DNA of 64,000 nt from Streptomyces umbrinus (lineage in GTDB: Bacteria > Actinomycetota > Actinomycetes > Streptomycetales > Streptomycetaceae): contig NZ_JAUSZI010000002.1 in assembly GCF_030817415.1 (NCBI RefSeq), positions 11,941,501 to 12,005,500 on the forward strand, read 5' to 3'. Each line of letters begins with the position of its first letter. The first letter of the stretch is position 1. The notes under the pieces were generated by a model. That model worked only from the letters and a program-made list of their open reading frames with translations. It did not search any database and was not told the DNA's origin. Below, piece by piece: positions 35,621 to 44,604 of the stretch. A program made the position numbers and the translations under genes.

Positions 35621-35833
35621 TCAGCCCGCTGGTGTGCGGGTGTTGTTGAAGCGGACGCCGGTGTCCCAGTTCTCACGGGCGGTGGTCATGCACCAGTGGC
35701 ACAGGGGCAGGCCTCCGCTGCCGTATCTGTGGGTGTTGCGCTGGCAGCCGGAGCAGGGGCCGACCAGGCTGCTGGAGCAGGTGAAGGTGGACGGGTCCGG
35801 CTCACTGATCGGCGGCGGGAAAGTACTGGTCAT
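35621..35833 (-). CDS. small Cys-rich protein, possible zinc ribbon
   Basis: 70 residues: an N-terminal polar part, then VGPCSGCQRNTHRYGSGGLP followed by LCHWC, four cysteines in two CxxC pairs with spacing suitable for one zinc ion. This is like the very short zinc-ribbon proteins found in Streptomyces plasmids and chromosome arms. No strong ribosome binding site upstream, so the start is uncertain. Confidence 0.5.
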   Translation of the reverse strand: MTSTFPPPISEPDPSTFTCSSSLVGPCSGCQRNTHRYGSGGLPLCHWCMTTARENWDTGVRFNNTRTPAG

Positions 35834-35902
35834 CAGGGACAGCCTGTTCTGGGGGAGGGACGGGTGCAGTGCAGTGAACGTGACCGGAGGGGGCCGGGCC
35901 GG

Positions 35903-36235
35903 TCAGCGCGCCGTAGCGGAGACGGCCGGGCGGGTGGGTAAGTCGAGGATGTCCAGGGCGGTGTCGGGCTGGCAATGGCTGCAGGCCCGCACTCCTGAGG
36001 CGAGGAGCCGGCGGGCTTCGTCACGGCCCACCGGGCGCCGTCGTTTGCCGACGGCGTAGCAGCCGCCCATGTGGACCTCGATGGGCGGCCGTCCGTCGCC
36101 GATGCCGAGTTCGACGATCCACTCCGGCTCCGCGGGCCGGGCCTGCCGCCCGTGCTGCTGCTCGGCTTCCCGCTTCTGAAGGGCGGCGATCTTGTCGTCG
36201 ATGCGCTGCAGCCACATGGCGTGCCAGACCCTCAT
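35903..36235 (-). CDS. DUF6233-type protein, probably N-terminally shortened
   Basis: 110 residues: VWHAMWLQRIDDKIAALQKR (short coiled coil), then EWIVELGIGDGRPPIEVHMG, CYAVGKRRRPVGRDEARRLL and RACSHCQPDTALDILDL. This is the Streptomyces family with invariant GxCY and ACxHCxPD motifs, usually met near phage-like or arm genes; function unknown. Family members commonly start with a LPPDLxRLR segment; here a TGA sits a few codons upstream of the ATG, so the N-terminus may be lost. Confidence 0.7.
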   Translation of the reverse strand: MRVWHAMWLQRIDDKIAALQKREAEQQHGRQARPAEPEWIVELGIGDGRPPIEVHMGGCYAVGKRRRPVGRDEARRLLASGVRACSHCQPDTALDILDLPTRPAVSATAR

Positions 36236-36516
36236 TCTGTGGAATCAGCTTTGTCAAGCGAGGCCAGCAAGCTGCCCAGCGGAGCCTTGCGGGATCAGCG
36301 TTTTGATCTTCGTGTTTCACAAACGGTCGGTGTCTGGCGGCCGAGCCGTCCCCTCCGTCTCTTCCTGCCAGCGGACGAGGTCCTGTTGAGCTTGGAGGGT
36401 GTCGGGGTGGTCAGGACCGAGGAAGCGGAGCATGTCAGCGACGAGTTGTTTCAGTTCGCTGGCAGCTGCGACGGGATCCCCCGCCATGCCACGCCAGTGG
36501 GAGAGATCGCGTCGAC

Positions 36517-36961
36517 TGAAGTTCCCCCCGCGAACTGGACAGCGGGTGTTTACGCTGCCGGGGCGAGGTTCTGCCTGAGCAGGGATCTCGTTTCGAGCGG
36601 GGTGACGTACCCGTAGTCGGGGTGCCGACGGAGTCGGCTGCGGTTGTACTCGACCTCGATGTAGCGGAAAACGTCGGCCCGGGCCGCCTCGCGGGTCTCC
36701 CACACGGTCGTCCCGATCTCCGCTTTCAGGATGGCGAACCAGCTTTCCGCGGCGGCGTTATCGTAACAAGAGCCGACGCGTCCCATCGACTGCCTCATGC
36801 GCAACTTGCCTATTTCGGTGCGGAATTCGTCACTCGTGTATTCACTGCCGCGATCCGTGTGCATGATGCAGCGGTACTCCAGGCCGCCACGCCCGGCCGC
36901 CATCCGCAGGGCAGCGACCGGCAGCTCGGCGCGGTGGTGGTCGGCCATCGCCCAGCCGACC
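36517..36961 (-). mobile_element. IS3-family copy A, 445-bp end fragment
   Basis: The sequence is the same as the first 445 bp of the full copy that begins at the next base (36962): left end TGAAGTTCCCCC and the 3' part of orfB. The other end is missing. It looks like the scar of one copy truncated where a second copy inserted or recombined. Confidence 0.85.
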
Positions 36962-36994
36962 TGAAGTTCCCCCCGCGAACTGGACAGCGGGTGT

Positions 36995-37822
36995 TTACGC
37001 TGCCGGGGCGAGGTTCTGCCTGAGCAGGGATCTCGTTTCGAGCGGGGTGACGTACCCGTAGTCGGGGTGCCGACGGAGTCGGCTGCGGTTGTACTCGACC
37101 TCGATGTAGCGGAAAACGTCGGCCCGGGCCGCCTCGCGGGTCTCCCACACGGTCGTCCCGATCTCCGCTTTCAGGATGGCGAACCAGCTTTCCGCGGCGG
37201 CGTTATCGTAACAAGAGCCGACGCGTCCCATCGACTGCCTCATGCGCAACTTGCCTATTTCGGTGCGGAATTCGTCACTCGTGTATTCACTGCCGCGATC
37301 CGTGTGCATGATGCAGCGGTACTCCAGGCCGCCACGCCCGGCCGCCATCCGCAGGGCAGCGACCGGCAGCTCGGCGCGGTGGTGGTCGGCCATCGCCCAG
37401 CCGACCACCTCCCGCGTCGCGAGATCGATGCAGGTCGCCAGATACAACTTGCCTTCCAGCGTGACAAGTTCGGTCATGTCTCCGACCAAGCGCATCCCGG
37501 GCCGGGGTGCGGTGAAGTCCCGGCCGATCAGGTCGAGCGCGAACACCGCCCGCTTCGCCTGCCGGGTCAGGCCCCGACGCCGGCGGCGGGTGATCCCGGC
37601 GATCCGGTGTTTGCGCATCAGCCGCTCGACCTTCTTGGAGTTCACCGCCCGCCCGGCCCGCCGCAGGGCGGCGTGGACACGCGGGGCCCCGTAGGCACCG
37701 CGAGATCCGGCATGCAGCACCCGGATCTCGCCCACCAGCACCTCCTCGGCCCGCTCCCGCACCGCCCGGGCCGGCCCTGCCGCCCTGTGCGCGTAGTAGG
37801 TGGAACGGGACACCCCCAGCAC
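36995..37822 (-). CDS. IS3-family transposase orfB (copy A)
   Basis: 275 residues, integrase-like DDE domain: VGDMTELVTLEGKLYLATCI, MHTDRGSEYTSDEFRTEI and DNAAAESWFAILKAEIG. HTH-like region GVSRSTYYAHRAAGPARAV at the start. Coding probably begins further upstream by a -1 frameshift from orfA, because the same frame stays open to the end of orfA. The frame is intact. Confidence 0.92.
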   Translation of the reverse strand: MLGVSRSTYYAHRAAGPARAVRERAEEVLVGEIRVLHAGSRGAYGAPRVHAALRRAGRAVNSKKVERLMRKHRIAGITRRRRRGLTRQAKRAVFALDLIGRDFTAPRPGMRLVGDMTELVTLEGKLYLATCIDLATREVVGWAMADHHRAELPVAALRMAAGRGGLEYRCIMHTDRGSEYTSDEFRTEIGKLRMRQSMGRVGSCYDNAAAESWFAILKAEIGTTVWETREAARADVFRYIEVEYNRSRLRRHPDYGYVTPLETRSLLRQNLAPAA

Positions 37823-37908
37823 ACGGCACAGAAACGCAACGCTGTGACCTGCGAGATTCCCCTCCGATGCCTTCTCCGCATCGATGAGGTGACACCGTGC
37901 CGCGGTGC

Positions 37909-38214
37909 CTACCTCATCTTGTCCTGAGCGAAGAAGGCGGTCGCTTTTCCCAGAACCTCGATCGTGGCCTCCTGCTCGCGGACCTTCCGCCGCAGCCGGA
38001 CCAGCTCCTCACGCTCCGCAGTGGTCAAAGCCCCGGCGGGCCCCTCACCGCGGTCGATCTTCGCCTGCTTCACCCACCCGCGCAGCCCTTCCGGACTCAC
38101 GCCCAGATCCCTCGCCACCTCGGTGACCGTCTTCTCCGAGGACAACGCCAAGGCGACCGCGTCCCGCTTGAACTCGGCCGTGTACCGCTTACTCATGTTG
38201 CTCTTCTGGCTCAC
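37909..38214 (-). CDS. IS3-family transposase orfA (copy A)
   Basis: 101 residues: helix-turn-helix (RYTAEFKRDAVALALSSEKT, VARDLGVSPEGLRGWVKQAK) and a leucine-zipper-like tail (EELVRLRRKVREQEATIEVL). It binds the element ends and is joined to OrfB by ribosomal frameshifting in this family. Confidence 0.9.
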   Translation of the reverse strand: MSQKSNMSKRYTAEFKRDAVALALSSEKTVTEVARDLGVSPEGLRGWVKQAKIDRGEGPAGALTTAEREELVRLRRKVREQEATIEVLGKATAFFAQDKMR

Positions 38215-38609
38215 TACCTGTGACTGCTTCCTCCGGGACCATCCGTCCCAGTATCAAGCTGTCCGACCGGCAGGGGGAACCTCACCCCGCCCATACCGGC
38301 CAGCACCCGGCCGGTTGGGACTTGGTGCAGCACAGTAGTGCCGCCGTCTTCGACCACGGCTCGCAGTTGGTCCACCTCGGCACGGTGTTGGAAGGACTGG
38401 GCCCTGGGTGGGATGACACCGACTTGGTGCGGCATCCCGGCGGGCTGGCGAGGGGCGCGCTGCTGCACGATGGTCAGCTGCTCCGCGCTCACTAGGTGGA
38501 CGTAGCCCGTGACAGCGAGTCCGCCCGTCGAGGCGGTTGCGTCTCCGGTTTCAGACACCTGTACCGGGGCGGCAGGGATGAGGTTCCCCCGTCATGCGGG
38601 AGCCGCTGA

Positions 38610-39527
38610 TCAGCTCGTCAGCAGGGGGTGACGGGTGTTCAGATTCGCTGGTTCGGCCGTCGCCTGCTCGGCGTAGTACTTCTCCTCGAACTCGATCGGG
38701 CTGAGGAAGCCGAGCCGTTCCTGGATGCGGCGGGAGTTATAGAAGCCGTCGACGTACTCGAAGAGCGCGAGATTCACCTCGGCCCTCGTGGTGAAGGTGC
38801 GGCCGCGGAGGCCCTCGGTTTTGATGAGCATCCAGAGGTTCTCCGCGAGCGCGTTGTCGTACGAGTCCCCGACCGAACCCATGGACGCCTCAACTCCCGC
38901 CCGCATGAGCCGGGTTGTGAGCTTGATGGACGTATATTGACAGCCGTGGTCGGCGTGGTGAATGAGCTTGCCCGGCTCGACCTCGCGGGACGCGAGCGCG
39001 TACTCCAGCGTGGTCAGGACCAGGTCGGCGTCCGCGCGGGCGGAGGTCTCCCACGCGACGACCCGGCGGGAGAACGCGTCGCGGATCGCGGACAGCCACA
39101 ACGGCCCCTCGCCGGTGGAGATCATCGTGAGGTCGGTGACCCACAACCGGTTCGGCGCCGGTGCGGTGAAGTCTCTGTTGACCAGGTCCGGGGCCAGGGT
39201 GGCCTTCGGGTCCCGGCGCGTGAAGCCCTTCCGTCGCGGGCTCACACCCGCGAGGTCGGCCTCACGCATCAGGCGCTCGACCCGTTTGCGGCCCACCGGG
39301 GTGCCCTCGCGTTTCAGCACGGCGTGCACGCGCGGAGAGCCGTAGACGCCGGTGGAGTCGGCGTGGATCTCCTTGATCCGCTCGGTCAGCTCGACGTCGC
39401 GACGCCGCCGTTCGCAGGGCTCCTTCTCTGCGCGGCGCCAGCGGTAGTAGGTGGAGGAGGGGATGTGGAGTTCCCGAAGTACGCACTCGACTCCCAGGCG
39501 GGGATGCTCGTCGACGAGCGCCGTCAC
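38610..39527 (-). CDS. IS3-family transposase orfB (element B)
   Basis: 305 residues: HTH_21 region (KEPCERRRRDVELTERIKEI, GVYGSPRVHAVLKREGTPVG), DDE catalytic core WVTDLTMISTGEGPLWLSAI, HHADHGCQYTSIKLTTRL and SYDNALAENLWMLIKTEGL. The start overlaps the end of orfA by ATGA. Different from copy A (about 35-40% similar by eye). Confidence 0.92.
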   Translation of the reverse strand: MTALVDEHPRLGVECVLRELHIPSSTYYRWRRAEKEPCERRRRDVELTERIKEIHADSTGVYGSPRVHAVLKREGTPVGRKRVERLMREADLAGVSPRRKGFTRRDPKATLAPDLVNRDFTAPAPNRLWVTDLTMISTGEGPLWLSAIRDAFSRRVVAWETSARADADLVLTTLEYALASREVEPGKLIHHADHGCQYTSIKLTTRLMRAGVEASMGSVGDSYDNALAENLWMLIKTEGLRGRTFTTRAEVNLALFEYVDGFYNSRRIQERLGFLSPIEFEEKYYAEQATAEPANLNTRHPLLTS

Positions 39528-39832
39528 CTGGGCCGGGTCGGGTCGAGTTGCGCCGCGAAAAACGCCGAGGCCGTCCGCAGGACGTCGTTGGCTCGCTTGA
39601 GCTGGGTGTTCTCCTTGCGCAGGGCCGTGAGTTCGGCGCGTTCGTCGCTGGTGAGACGGTCGTCGCGCTCGCCGGCGTCCGCCTCGGCCTGGCGGATCCA
39701 GCCACGCAGGGCCTCCGGGTGCACGCCGAGGTCGACGGCCAGCTTCTTGATCTGGGGCTTCGGCTCAGCGGTGCGATACATACGTACCGCACGCTCACGC
39801 AACTCGAGCGAGTATTTCCGGGGTGCAGCCAT
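39524..39832 (-). CDS. IS3-family transposase orfA (element B)
   Basis: 102 residues from MAAPRKYSLELRERAVRMYR; helix-turn-helix LAVDLGVHPEALRGWIRQAE and zipper ELTALRKENTQLKRANDVL. Start chosen at the Met preceding the conserved PRKYS; the frame is open for 18 codons upstream without a ribosome binding site. Confidence 0.9.
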   Translation of the reverse strand: MAAPRKYSLELRERAVRMYRTAEPKPQIKKLAVDLGVHPEALRGWIRQAEADAGERDDRLTSDERAELTALRKENTQLKRANDVLRTASAFFAAQLDPTRPR

Positions 39833-40066
39833 GGTCACAGGTCCTCTCATGAGTCCCATCTGACCTGCTGTCAACTTCCTCCGCATCCCGGGGGAACCTC
39901 AGGACGGCGGGGCCACGGAAACCAGTCACTGCTGTTGCCCCAGTTGCGCCGTCCGCGTTTCCGGTCTCGGTCACCGCCACTTGTGCGTCGGTGATGTCCC
40001 GAGGATCCTTTGCGTGCTTGTCTCCTCTGCTCACGCGACGGCCCCCTCTTCGCCTGCGCCGGATAC

Positions 40067-40417
40067 TCAGCTGTAGTCGATGCCGCTGACAGCGCTGCTG
40101 CCATCGCCGCTGGCGGTGGCGTTCCCAGTCTGTTCCGCCTTCGCGGACCCGCTGCTTTCCCGCCGATGCCTTATGCCCGTCACAGCCGTGCCTCCGCCAC
40201 TTGCTTCTGCCTGCCCGGTCCCGACGACCACGTTGTCCGCATGGTTGTCCGGGCGTTGAAACAAGGCCCAGATCAGGGCCACGATGCCGACGGCGGCCTG
40301 GATGGTGGCCCCAGCCAACTGGCCGGCATCCGGACTGCTCAGCAGCCAGACGGCCGGGGTTGAGAGGATCGCGACTGCGGCCACGATGATGATGGTGACC
40401 TTCCAGGGATTCGACAC
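40067..40417 (-). CDS. two-helix membrane protein upstream of the NB-ARC gene
   Basis: 116 residues; GTG start (complement of 40415-40417) with AGAGGAAGGG upstream. Two membrane helices, KVTIIIVAAVAILSTPAVWL and LAGATIQAAVGIVALIWALF, then a cytoplasmic tail with three imperfect Gly/Ala/Thr units: GTGQAEASGGGTAVTG, then AEQTGNATASGDGSSAVSGI. The same kind of unit (TGNADGATGATAVTG, TGDATASTGGLAVTG) starts the NB-ARC protein encoded 32 bases downstream. The shared repeats suggest that the two proteins assemble together at the membrane. Function unknown. Confidence 0.65.
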   Translation of the reverse strand: MSNPWKVTIIIVAAVAILSTPAVWLLSSPDAGQLAGATIQAAVGIVALIWALFQRPDNHADNVVVGTGQAEASGGGTAVTGIRHRRESSGSAKAEQTGNATASGDGSSAVSGIDYS

Positions 40418-40557
40418 GTGGCCCTTCCTCTCGGGTTCCGCGGAGGGATCAGGCCCAGTCCAGCGCACCGGTGCTGCGTGGCTGTTCCTACATTAAGTAC
40501 CCACCGCATTCTGTCAGTTCAGGCAAAGTGCGGTAAATCCCCATGACTTTCTCAGAG

Positions 40558-42334
40558 TCAGGATTGAGGCGTATCGCCGCATCGGACTTCGATGATCGGC
40601 AGCAGTTGACGTGGGGTGGGGCCGGACGGAGTGGGGACGTCCGCTAGACGCTCCAACAGCCGGTCCAGCGAGGCCTGGCCGTCGTCGACCGCGGCCTGCT
40701 CTTCGTCTGTAAGCGGGATGGTGGAGAGCATGCGTTGGAGGTTCTCTTTCGCTTCCAGGAGCTGGCCTTTGCTGGAGTCCTTGGGTGCGTAGAAGTCGCA
40801 GCGGGCGCAGGCCATGCGGTGCGGGCACTGCTCGAAGAACGAGTAGGTGCAGTAGCCGTGTCCCAGGTCGTAGTGCTGCCACGGTTCGCCGGCTGCTGCG
40901 GCGCCTGATTCGACTGCTTCGCGGTCGACGAGGACTTCGATGGTGCGTACGTTCCGGGCGAAGTATCCGGCGTCTTTGTAGGCCTTGGTCAGCGTGTTGG
41001 GGCTGATCTTCGCGTAGTGCTGGGTGGATTCCGGTGATCGGTGGCCGAGCCAGGCCTGCAGTTCGAACAGGGTCATGGGTTCTTTGGCGTTGTACAGCTG
41101 GCTGGCGATGGTGGAGCGGGCCCGGTGGCTGGTGATGCTGCCGCGGACGTCGGCTGCTGGGACGCCGGCTTTGCGGCAGAGCATGGGGATGATGGTGCTG
41201 TTGATGTAGCCGCTTGAGATGGCGCGGGCCCGGATGGAGAACAGGAAGTCGACCTGTTCTCCGGTTCGTCTGTCGGTCCGTTTCGGCTGGTCCGGCCGGA
41301 GCGATTCCCAGGCGTTGATCGCCTGTCCGAGTAGTGGATCGACCGGCTTGGTGAACGCTGTGCCGGTCTTGTGAGCGGGTACGTCCAGCAGACAGACAGC
41401 ATCCCTGGCGAGAATCTGCGCCGCGTTGCCGACGACGGGAGCGCCGTCGTGCTGCCACCGGACGCATCCCAGACGCAGGCGCGCGATCTCATTGCTGCGC
41501 TGACCGGAGAACAACCAGGTCAGAGTGATGGCCCGAACCAGCTCAACGGGGTAGACCAAGCCGGCTCTGCCGTGCGGCATGTCGGCGGTCTCAAGGTTGA
41601 GGCCGGCCCACAGCAGCTTGGCCCAGATCCCGTCGGCGATTACGCGCGGCCGGGGGCCGATCATGGCATTGATGCTGCGTGGCAGGGTGAATGCCCGGAT
41701 GGGGTCGAACCTGCGGGGCAGCCACTCCCAGTCGTGAATGTCGCGGAAGAAGACCCTCACAGCGCGGATGAGGCCGGCCTTCGTTTCGGCTTGGAGCGGC
41801 TGACCGAGGCGCTCTTGGAAACTGCTGGTGCGCACGACGTAGTCGCCGATCTTCATACGGTCGACGGCCGTGATCCAGGCCGCGCACGTCTGCCGCGTCC
41901 ACACAGCGGGATCAGCGGCTTCCGGCTGCTCCGCGGCAATCCACCGGCCGGTCTTCAGTAGCGCCGCCCGGCTGTGGAGGCGGGAACGGTGCGTCATGGT
42001 GGTCGTGGCTGTCCACCGTTCCACCCACTCGGCCCATACCGGTGGGGCCCCGGCGTGGCTGACTACCTCAGACGTGGAGCGCAGGGCCGGCGGATCGCAG
42101 AAGCCGAGTGCGGCCCCGCCCCGTTGCACCGCGAAGAGGGTCCGCATACCTCCCTCAGTCAGGAGGTCCTCTCGCCGGACACGATCAAAGAACGGCGTAG
42201 TGAGGTCACTGTTGTGAGGGCTACGGTTGATCAGGAAGAGTTGGCTCATCACCGAGGGCACGCCCTTGTCGTGTTCCTGGCCATACTGGTAGCCCCAGCC
42301 AGTCAGCACGGCACGGACGCGCCCGATCTCCTTT
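40558..42334 (-). pseudogene. tyrosine recombinase, N-terminus cut off by ISKra4 copy 2
   Basis: About 590 codons remain, from EIGRVRAVLTGWGYQYGQEH to the stop at 40558. Catalytic residues are present: Arg in WLFSGQRSNEIARLRLG, HxxR in ITSHRARSTIASQLYN, LGHRSPESTQHYAK with the nucleophilic Tyr. The C-terminus has a Cys-rich motif (FFEQCPHRMACARCDFYAPK) usual in large actinobacterial recombinases of this type. The frame continues into the ISKra4 end, which supplies a spurious TTG start at 42369. Its natural start is gone, but the catalytic part is whole. No att repeat or tRNA gene was found nearby. Confidence 0.75.
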
Positions 42335-42365
42335 GGGTGCGGATCCTCTGAAGTGACGGTCGGGA

Positions 42366-43982
42366 TCAAGCTGTGAGGCTGTACTTCTGCTGGTCGGGGC
42401 CGGGGTAAAGGCGTTGATGTTCGCGGGCCGCGTGGAAGACCCAGTAGTTGTCGAAGTCGCCGTTCGTGATCAGTGTGCGGAGTTGGAGGACGGCTTCGGC
42501 GCCGTCGAGTCCCCAGCGGGCGCCGGTGATGTCGAGGCGGTCGGCGATCAGGTGGCGGCAGGCGCCTTCGACGGCGCCGGTGGCGATCGGCCAGCCGGCC
42601 GCGAGGGCGGTGTCGTAGTGAAGCTGATCGAGGTGGCCGGTGAGGTAGCGGTGGCAGGTGGTGACTGCCTCGCGGCGGGCGGCGGGAAGCCGTTCGGCTG
42701 CGGCCTGGGCGGTCATCTCGGTGGCGGCGCGCTCGGCATGTCCGGCGAGGATCGCGGTGAGTTTGTCCGTGGCCCAGGTCTCAGCCGCACGGCTGCCGGG
42801 CGGATGGAAAGCATGCGCTGCTGTCCAGCAGTACTCGGCGACATGGACGAAGTCGAGCAGGACGTTGAGGTGGATGCCGCGGCGGGCGGCTTCGGCTTGG
42901 ATCAGGTCGAGTTGGTGGCGGGCGCCGTCGACGAGCACGATCCAGTCCCGCAGCTGCTGCGGGTCGCGGGCCTCGGCCTGTCCGAAGGCGTCGGCGACGA
43001 CCTGTTCCGGAGGACGGATCACCGAGGCGGTGCACCATTTCTGTTCCGCTTTCGGGCCCGGCCTCGGCGGCCGGGCCTGGCTGCGACCGCCGGGCGGGTG
43101 CACGATGTCGTGCGGCCGGCGCGGGGCGGGCACGATGTCGAAGATGCAGGCCACGGTCGCCATGCGCTTGCGATTGGGCTTCTCCCCCGGAGCCAGGCGT
43201 CCGCGCCGTCCGGCCGCCGCGCTCTTGGCCGCGGCCCGGCGGGTGGCCTCGCGCAGGGCTTCGGGCCGCATCACCACCCCCTTGCCGTCGACCTGGATGA
43301 CCAGCGGCATCCCGCGGGTGCACGGCGTGGGGATCTTCACCGTGTAGTAGGCGGCGATGTCGACGGCGGCAGCGACCACCAGCTCTTTGAGACGGCGCTT
43401 GCCCAGCACCTTCCCGCAGCGTCGCTCGATCGCGGCCTGGGCCTGGTCGAACGAGCCGCGAACCGCCTCCAGAACCGCGAGGCGGGCAAGCCCGCGGGAG
43501 TGCCGGCCGGCGGGGAGCGACAAGTGGGCATCCGCCGGGTGCACGTTGGACACGCCCCGGCCGCGATAGGCGATCCTGTTCACCCGGACCGGCCCGAACA
43601 CGCAGGTCAGCCAGCGGGGGTGGTTGCTCTCCCGCCAGGTCCGCGTCTGTCCTTCCGGCCCGCGCACCGCCGGTTGCCCTGCGTTGATACGGGCGTCCGC
43701 TTCTTCCGTCCTCGCCCGCGCATCGAGGTGATCCTGCATCAACTGCCGCAGCAACTCGCGCCCTTGCTGTTCGAGCAGTTCCTCCAGCTCGTCGTGGGCC
43801 ATGCTTTGCGCCGGGTCGTCGGCCAGCGTCGAGACAAGGCGTTCGAAGGCACCACGGGAGGCGGCATACTCATCAGGCCCGGACAAGGCGTCATAGGGTT
43901 CCATCTGGGGCTCTTCTTCGGCTCTTCTTGCGGTTCGTTTGGTTGGCACCTTCGAATCTACGGAGAAGAGCCCCTTGGTCAC
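42366..43982 (-). CDS. ISKra4-family transposase, copy 2
   Basis: 538 residues; its start overlaps the accessory gene by ATGA. Catalytic candidates: IQVDGKGVVMRPEALREA, DWIVLVDGARHQLDLIQ and GAVEGACRHLIADRLDITG then ARWGLDGAEAVLQLR. Homologous along the whole length to the 14.5-16.1 kb enzyme but diverged, so the two copies are different elements of one family and not recent duplicates. Confidence 0.88.
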   Translation of the reverse strand: MTKGLFSVDSKVPTKRTARRAEEEPQMEPYDALSGPDEYAASRGAFERLVSTLADDPAQSMAHDELEELLEQQGRELLRQLMQDHLDARARTEEADARINAGQPAVRGPEGQTRTWRESNHPRWLTCVFGPVRVNRIAYRGRGVSNVHPADAHLSLPAGRHSRGLARLAVLEAVRGSFDQAQAAIERRCGKVLGKRRLKELVVAAAVDIAAYYTVKIPTPCTRGMPLVIQVDGKGVVMRPEALREATRRAAAKSAAAGRRGRLAPGEKPNRKRMATVACIFDIVPAPRRPHDIVHPPGGRSQARPPRPGPKAEQKWCTASVIRPPEQVVADAFGQAEARDPQQLRDWIVLVDGARHQLDLIQAEAARRGIHLNVLLDFVHVAEYCWTAAHAFHPPGSRAAETWATDKLTAILAGHAERAATEMTAQAAAERLPAARREAVTTCHRYLTGHLDQLHYDTALAAGWPIATGAVEGACRHLIADRLDITGARWGLDGAEAVLQLRTLITNGDFDNYWVFHAAREHQRLYPGPDQQKYSLTA

Positions 43983-44503
43983 CGGGAGTTGACCCGGCCG
44001 GTGTCCCCGTCGTGGCGAGCGAGGGTGAACCGTCCCGGTGCGTCCTCGTCCAGCCAGCCCCGCTCCACCAGACGCTTCAGCTTTCCCCGTGTCCCCTCGA
44101 TCTTCGCCGTGGTGGCCTCCAACCCGATCCGCGGCACGATCTGCTTGGCCTGCAACGGACCTGGAGCATCAGCGACGATCTCCACGATGTCCCGGTACAC
44201 GTCCGGCAGCACTTGAACGACCAGGCCCTCCCGCCACGGCGGCACGGCCATCACTCCGATGCCGTGAGGCGCCGGCGCCTTGGGGTCCGGCGCATCGCGC
44301 GCCTCCGCTTCCGGCGCTGCCTGGGCGGCCGACAACTCCGCGAGCACTTGCGCGACGGTCTCCCGCGTGATCTCCAACCGCGACAGATCCGCCCGGGCCT
44401 TCTCCAGCCGGACGGCCAACTCCGCAGCCTCGGCCTGGAGTTCTTCCACCCGCTGTCGAGCCGCGGCCTCCCGCGCCTGGAGCTCTTCCGGCAACGACAC
44501 CAT
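43979..44503 (-). CDS. ISKra4-associated coiled-coil/winged-helix protein, copy 2
   Basis: 174 residues from MVSLPEELQAREAAARQRVE; coiled coil to about residue 60, then the winged-helix-like LPDVYRDIVEIVADAPGPLQ, IVPRIGLEATTAKIEGTRGK and LKRLVERGWLDEDAPGRF. The start is aligned with the homologue at 16636; a longer start at 44545 lacks support. Confidence 0.75.
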   Translation of the reverse strand: MVSLPEELQAREAAARQRVEELQAEAAELAVRLEKARADLSRLEITRETVAQVLAELSAAQAAPEAEARDAPDPKAPAPHGIGVMAVPPWREGLVVQVLPDVYRDIVEIVADAPGPLQAKQIVPRIGLEATTAKIEGTRGKLKRLVERGWLDEDAPGRFTLARHDGDTGRVNSR

Positions 44504-44604
44504 CGCGCCCACCTCCACCCCGCCACGGTAGGAGTACGACGGCACCGCTCACACGTCAATCAGCGTCTTCCCAGCTCAGCTGCCCCTCGAAAGGATCCGC
44601 ACCC

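Larger units (their letters stand above)
36962..38284 (-). mobile_element. IS3-family copy A, full length (first copy)
   Basis: 1323 bp, ends TGAAGTTCCCCC... and ...GGGGGAACCTCA. Its sequence appears identical to 57922-59244. Flanking trinucleotides ACC and CCC do not match, so no target duplication: the DNA next to it was rearranged after insertion. Confidence 0.88.
38579..39901 (-). mobile_element. IS3-family element B
   Basis: 1323 bp with ends TGAGGTTCCCCC (38579) and GGGGGAACCTCA (to 39901); flanked by GGA at 38576-38578 and 39902-39904, a 3-bp target duplication. It interrupts the 5' part of the NB-ARC gene. Confidence 0.87.
36317..40034 (-). pseudogene. NB-ARC/TPR (STAND-type) NTPase gene, shredded by IS3 elements
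   Basis: The start is at 40034 (MSRGDKHAKDPRDITDAQVA, then a TGNADGATGATAVTGF motif). The frame continues across IS3 element B: removing 38579-39901 with one GGA restores GFRGPAVPAAPVQVSETGDA in frame, then QPAGMPHQVGVIPPRAQSFQ and HRAEVDQLRAVVEDGGTTVL and finally GMGG, the start of the Walker A loop (normally GxGGVGKTxLA), where it is cut at 38284/38285 by IS3 copy A. On the far side of the IS3 block, 36317-36516 encodes the end of the gene: HWRGMAGDPVAAASELKQLV and a segment with RFLGPDHPDTLQAQQDL, typical tetratricopeptides. The NTPase core and most repeats are deleted. Confidence 0.65.
42335..44604 (-). mobile_element. ISKra4-family insertion sequence, copy 2
   Basis: About 2270 bp with 13-bp inverted repeats GGGTGCGGATCCT at 42335-42347 and the complement at 44592-44604. 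No target duplication is seen, and both flanks are truncated genes (recombinase on the left, DUF805 on the right), so a deletion next to the element is likely. Confidence 0.78.

Noticed and set aside
38214..38558. 115-codon minus-strand frame as a separate gene next to IS3 copy A
   Set aside because: Its start is internal to the NB-ARC N-terminus, which continues on the far side of IS3 element B, and its end is IS sequence.
40558..42334. Integrated element with att sites next to the recombinase
   Set aside because: No tRNA gene or matching direct repeats were found around it, and the gene is truncated.
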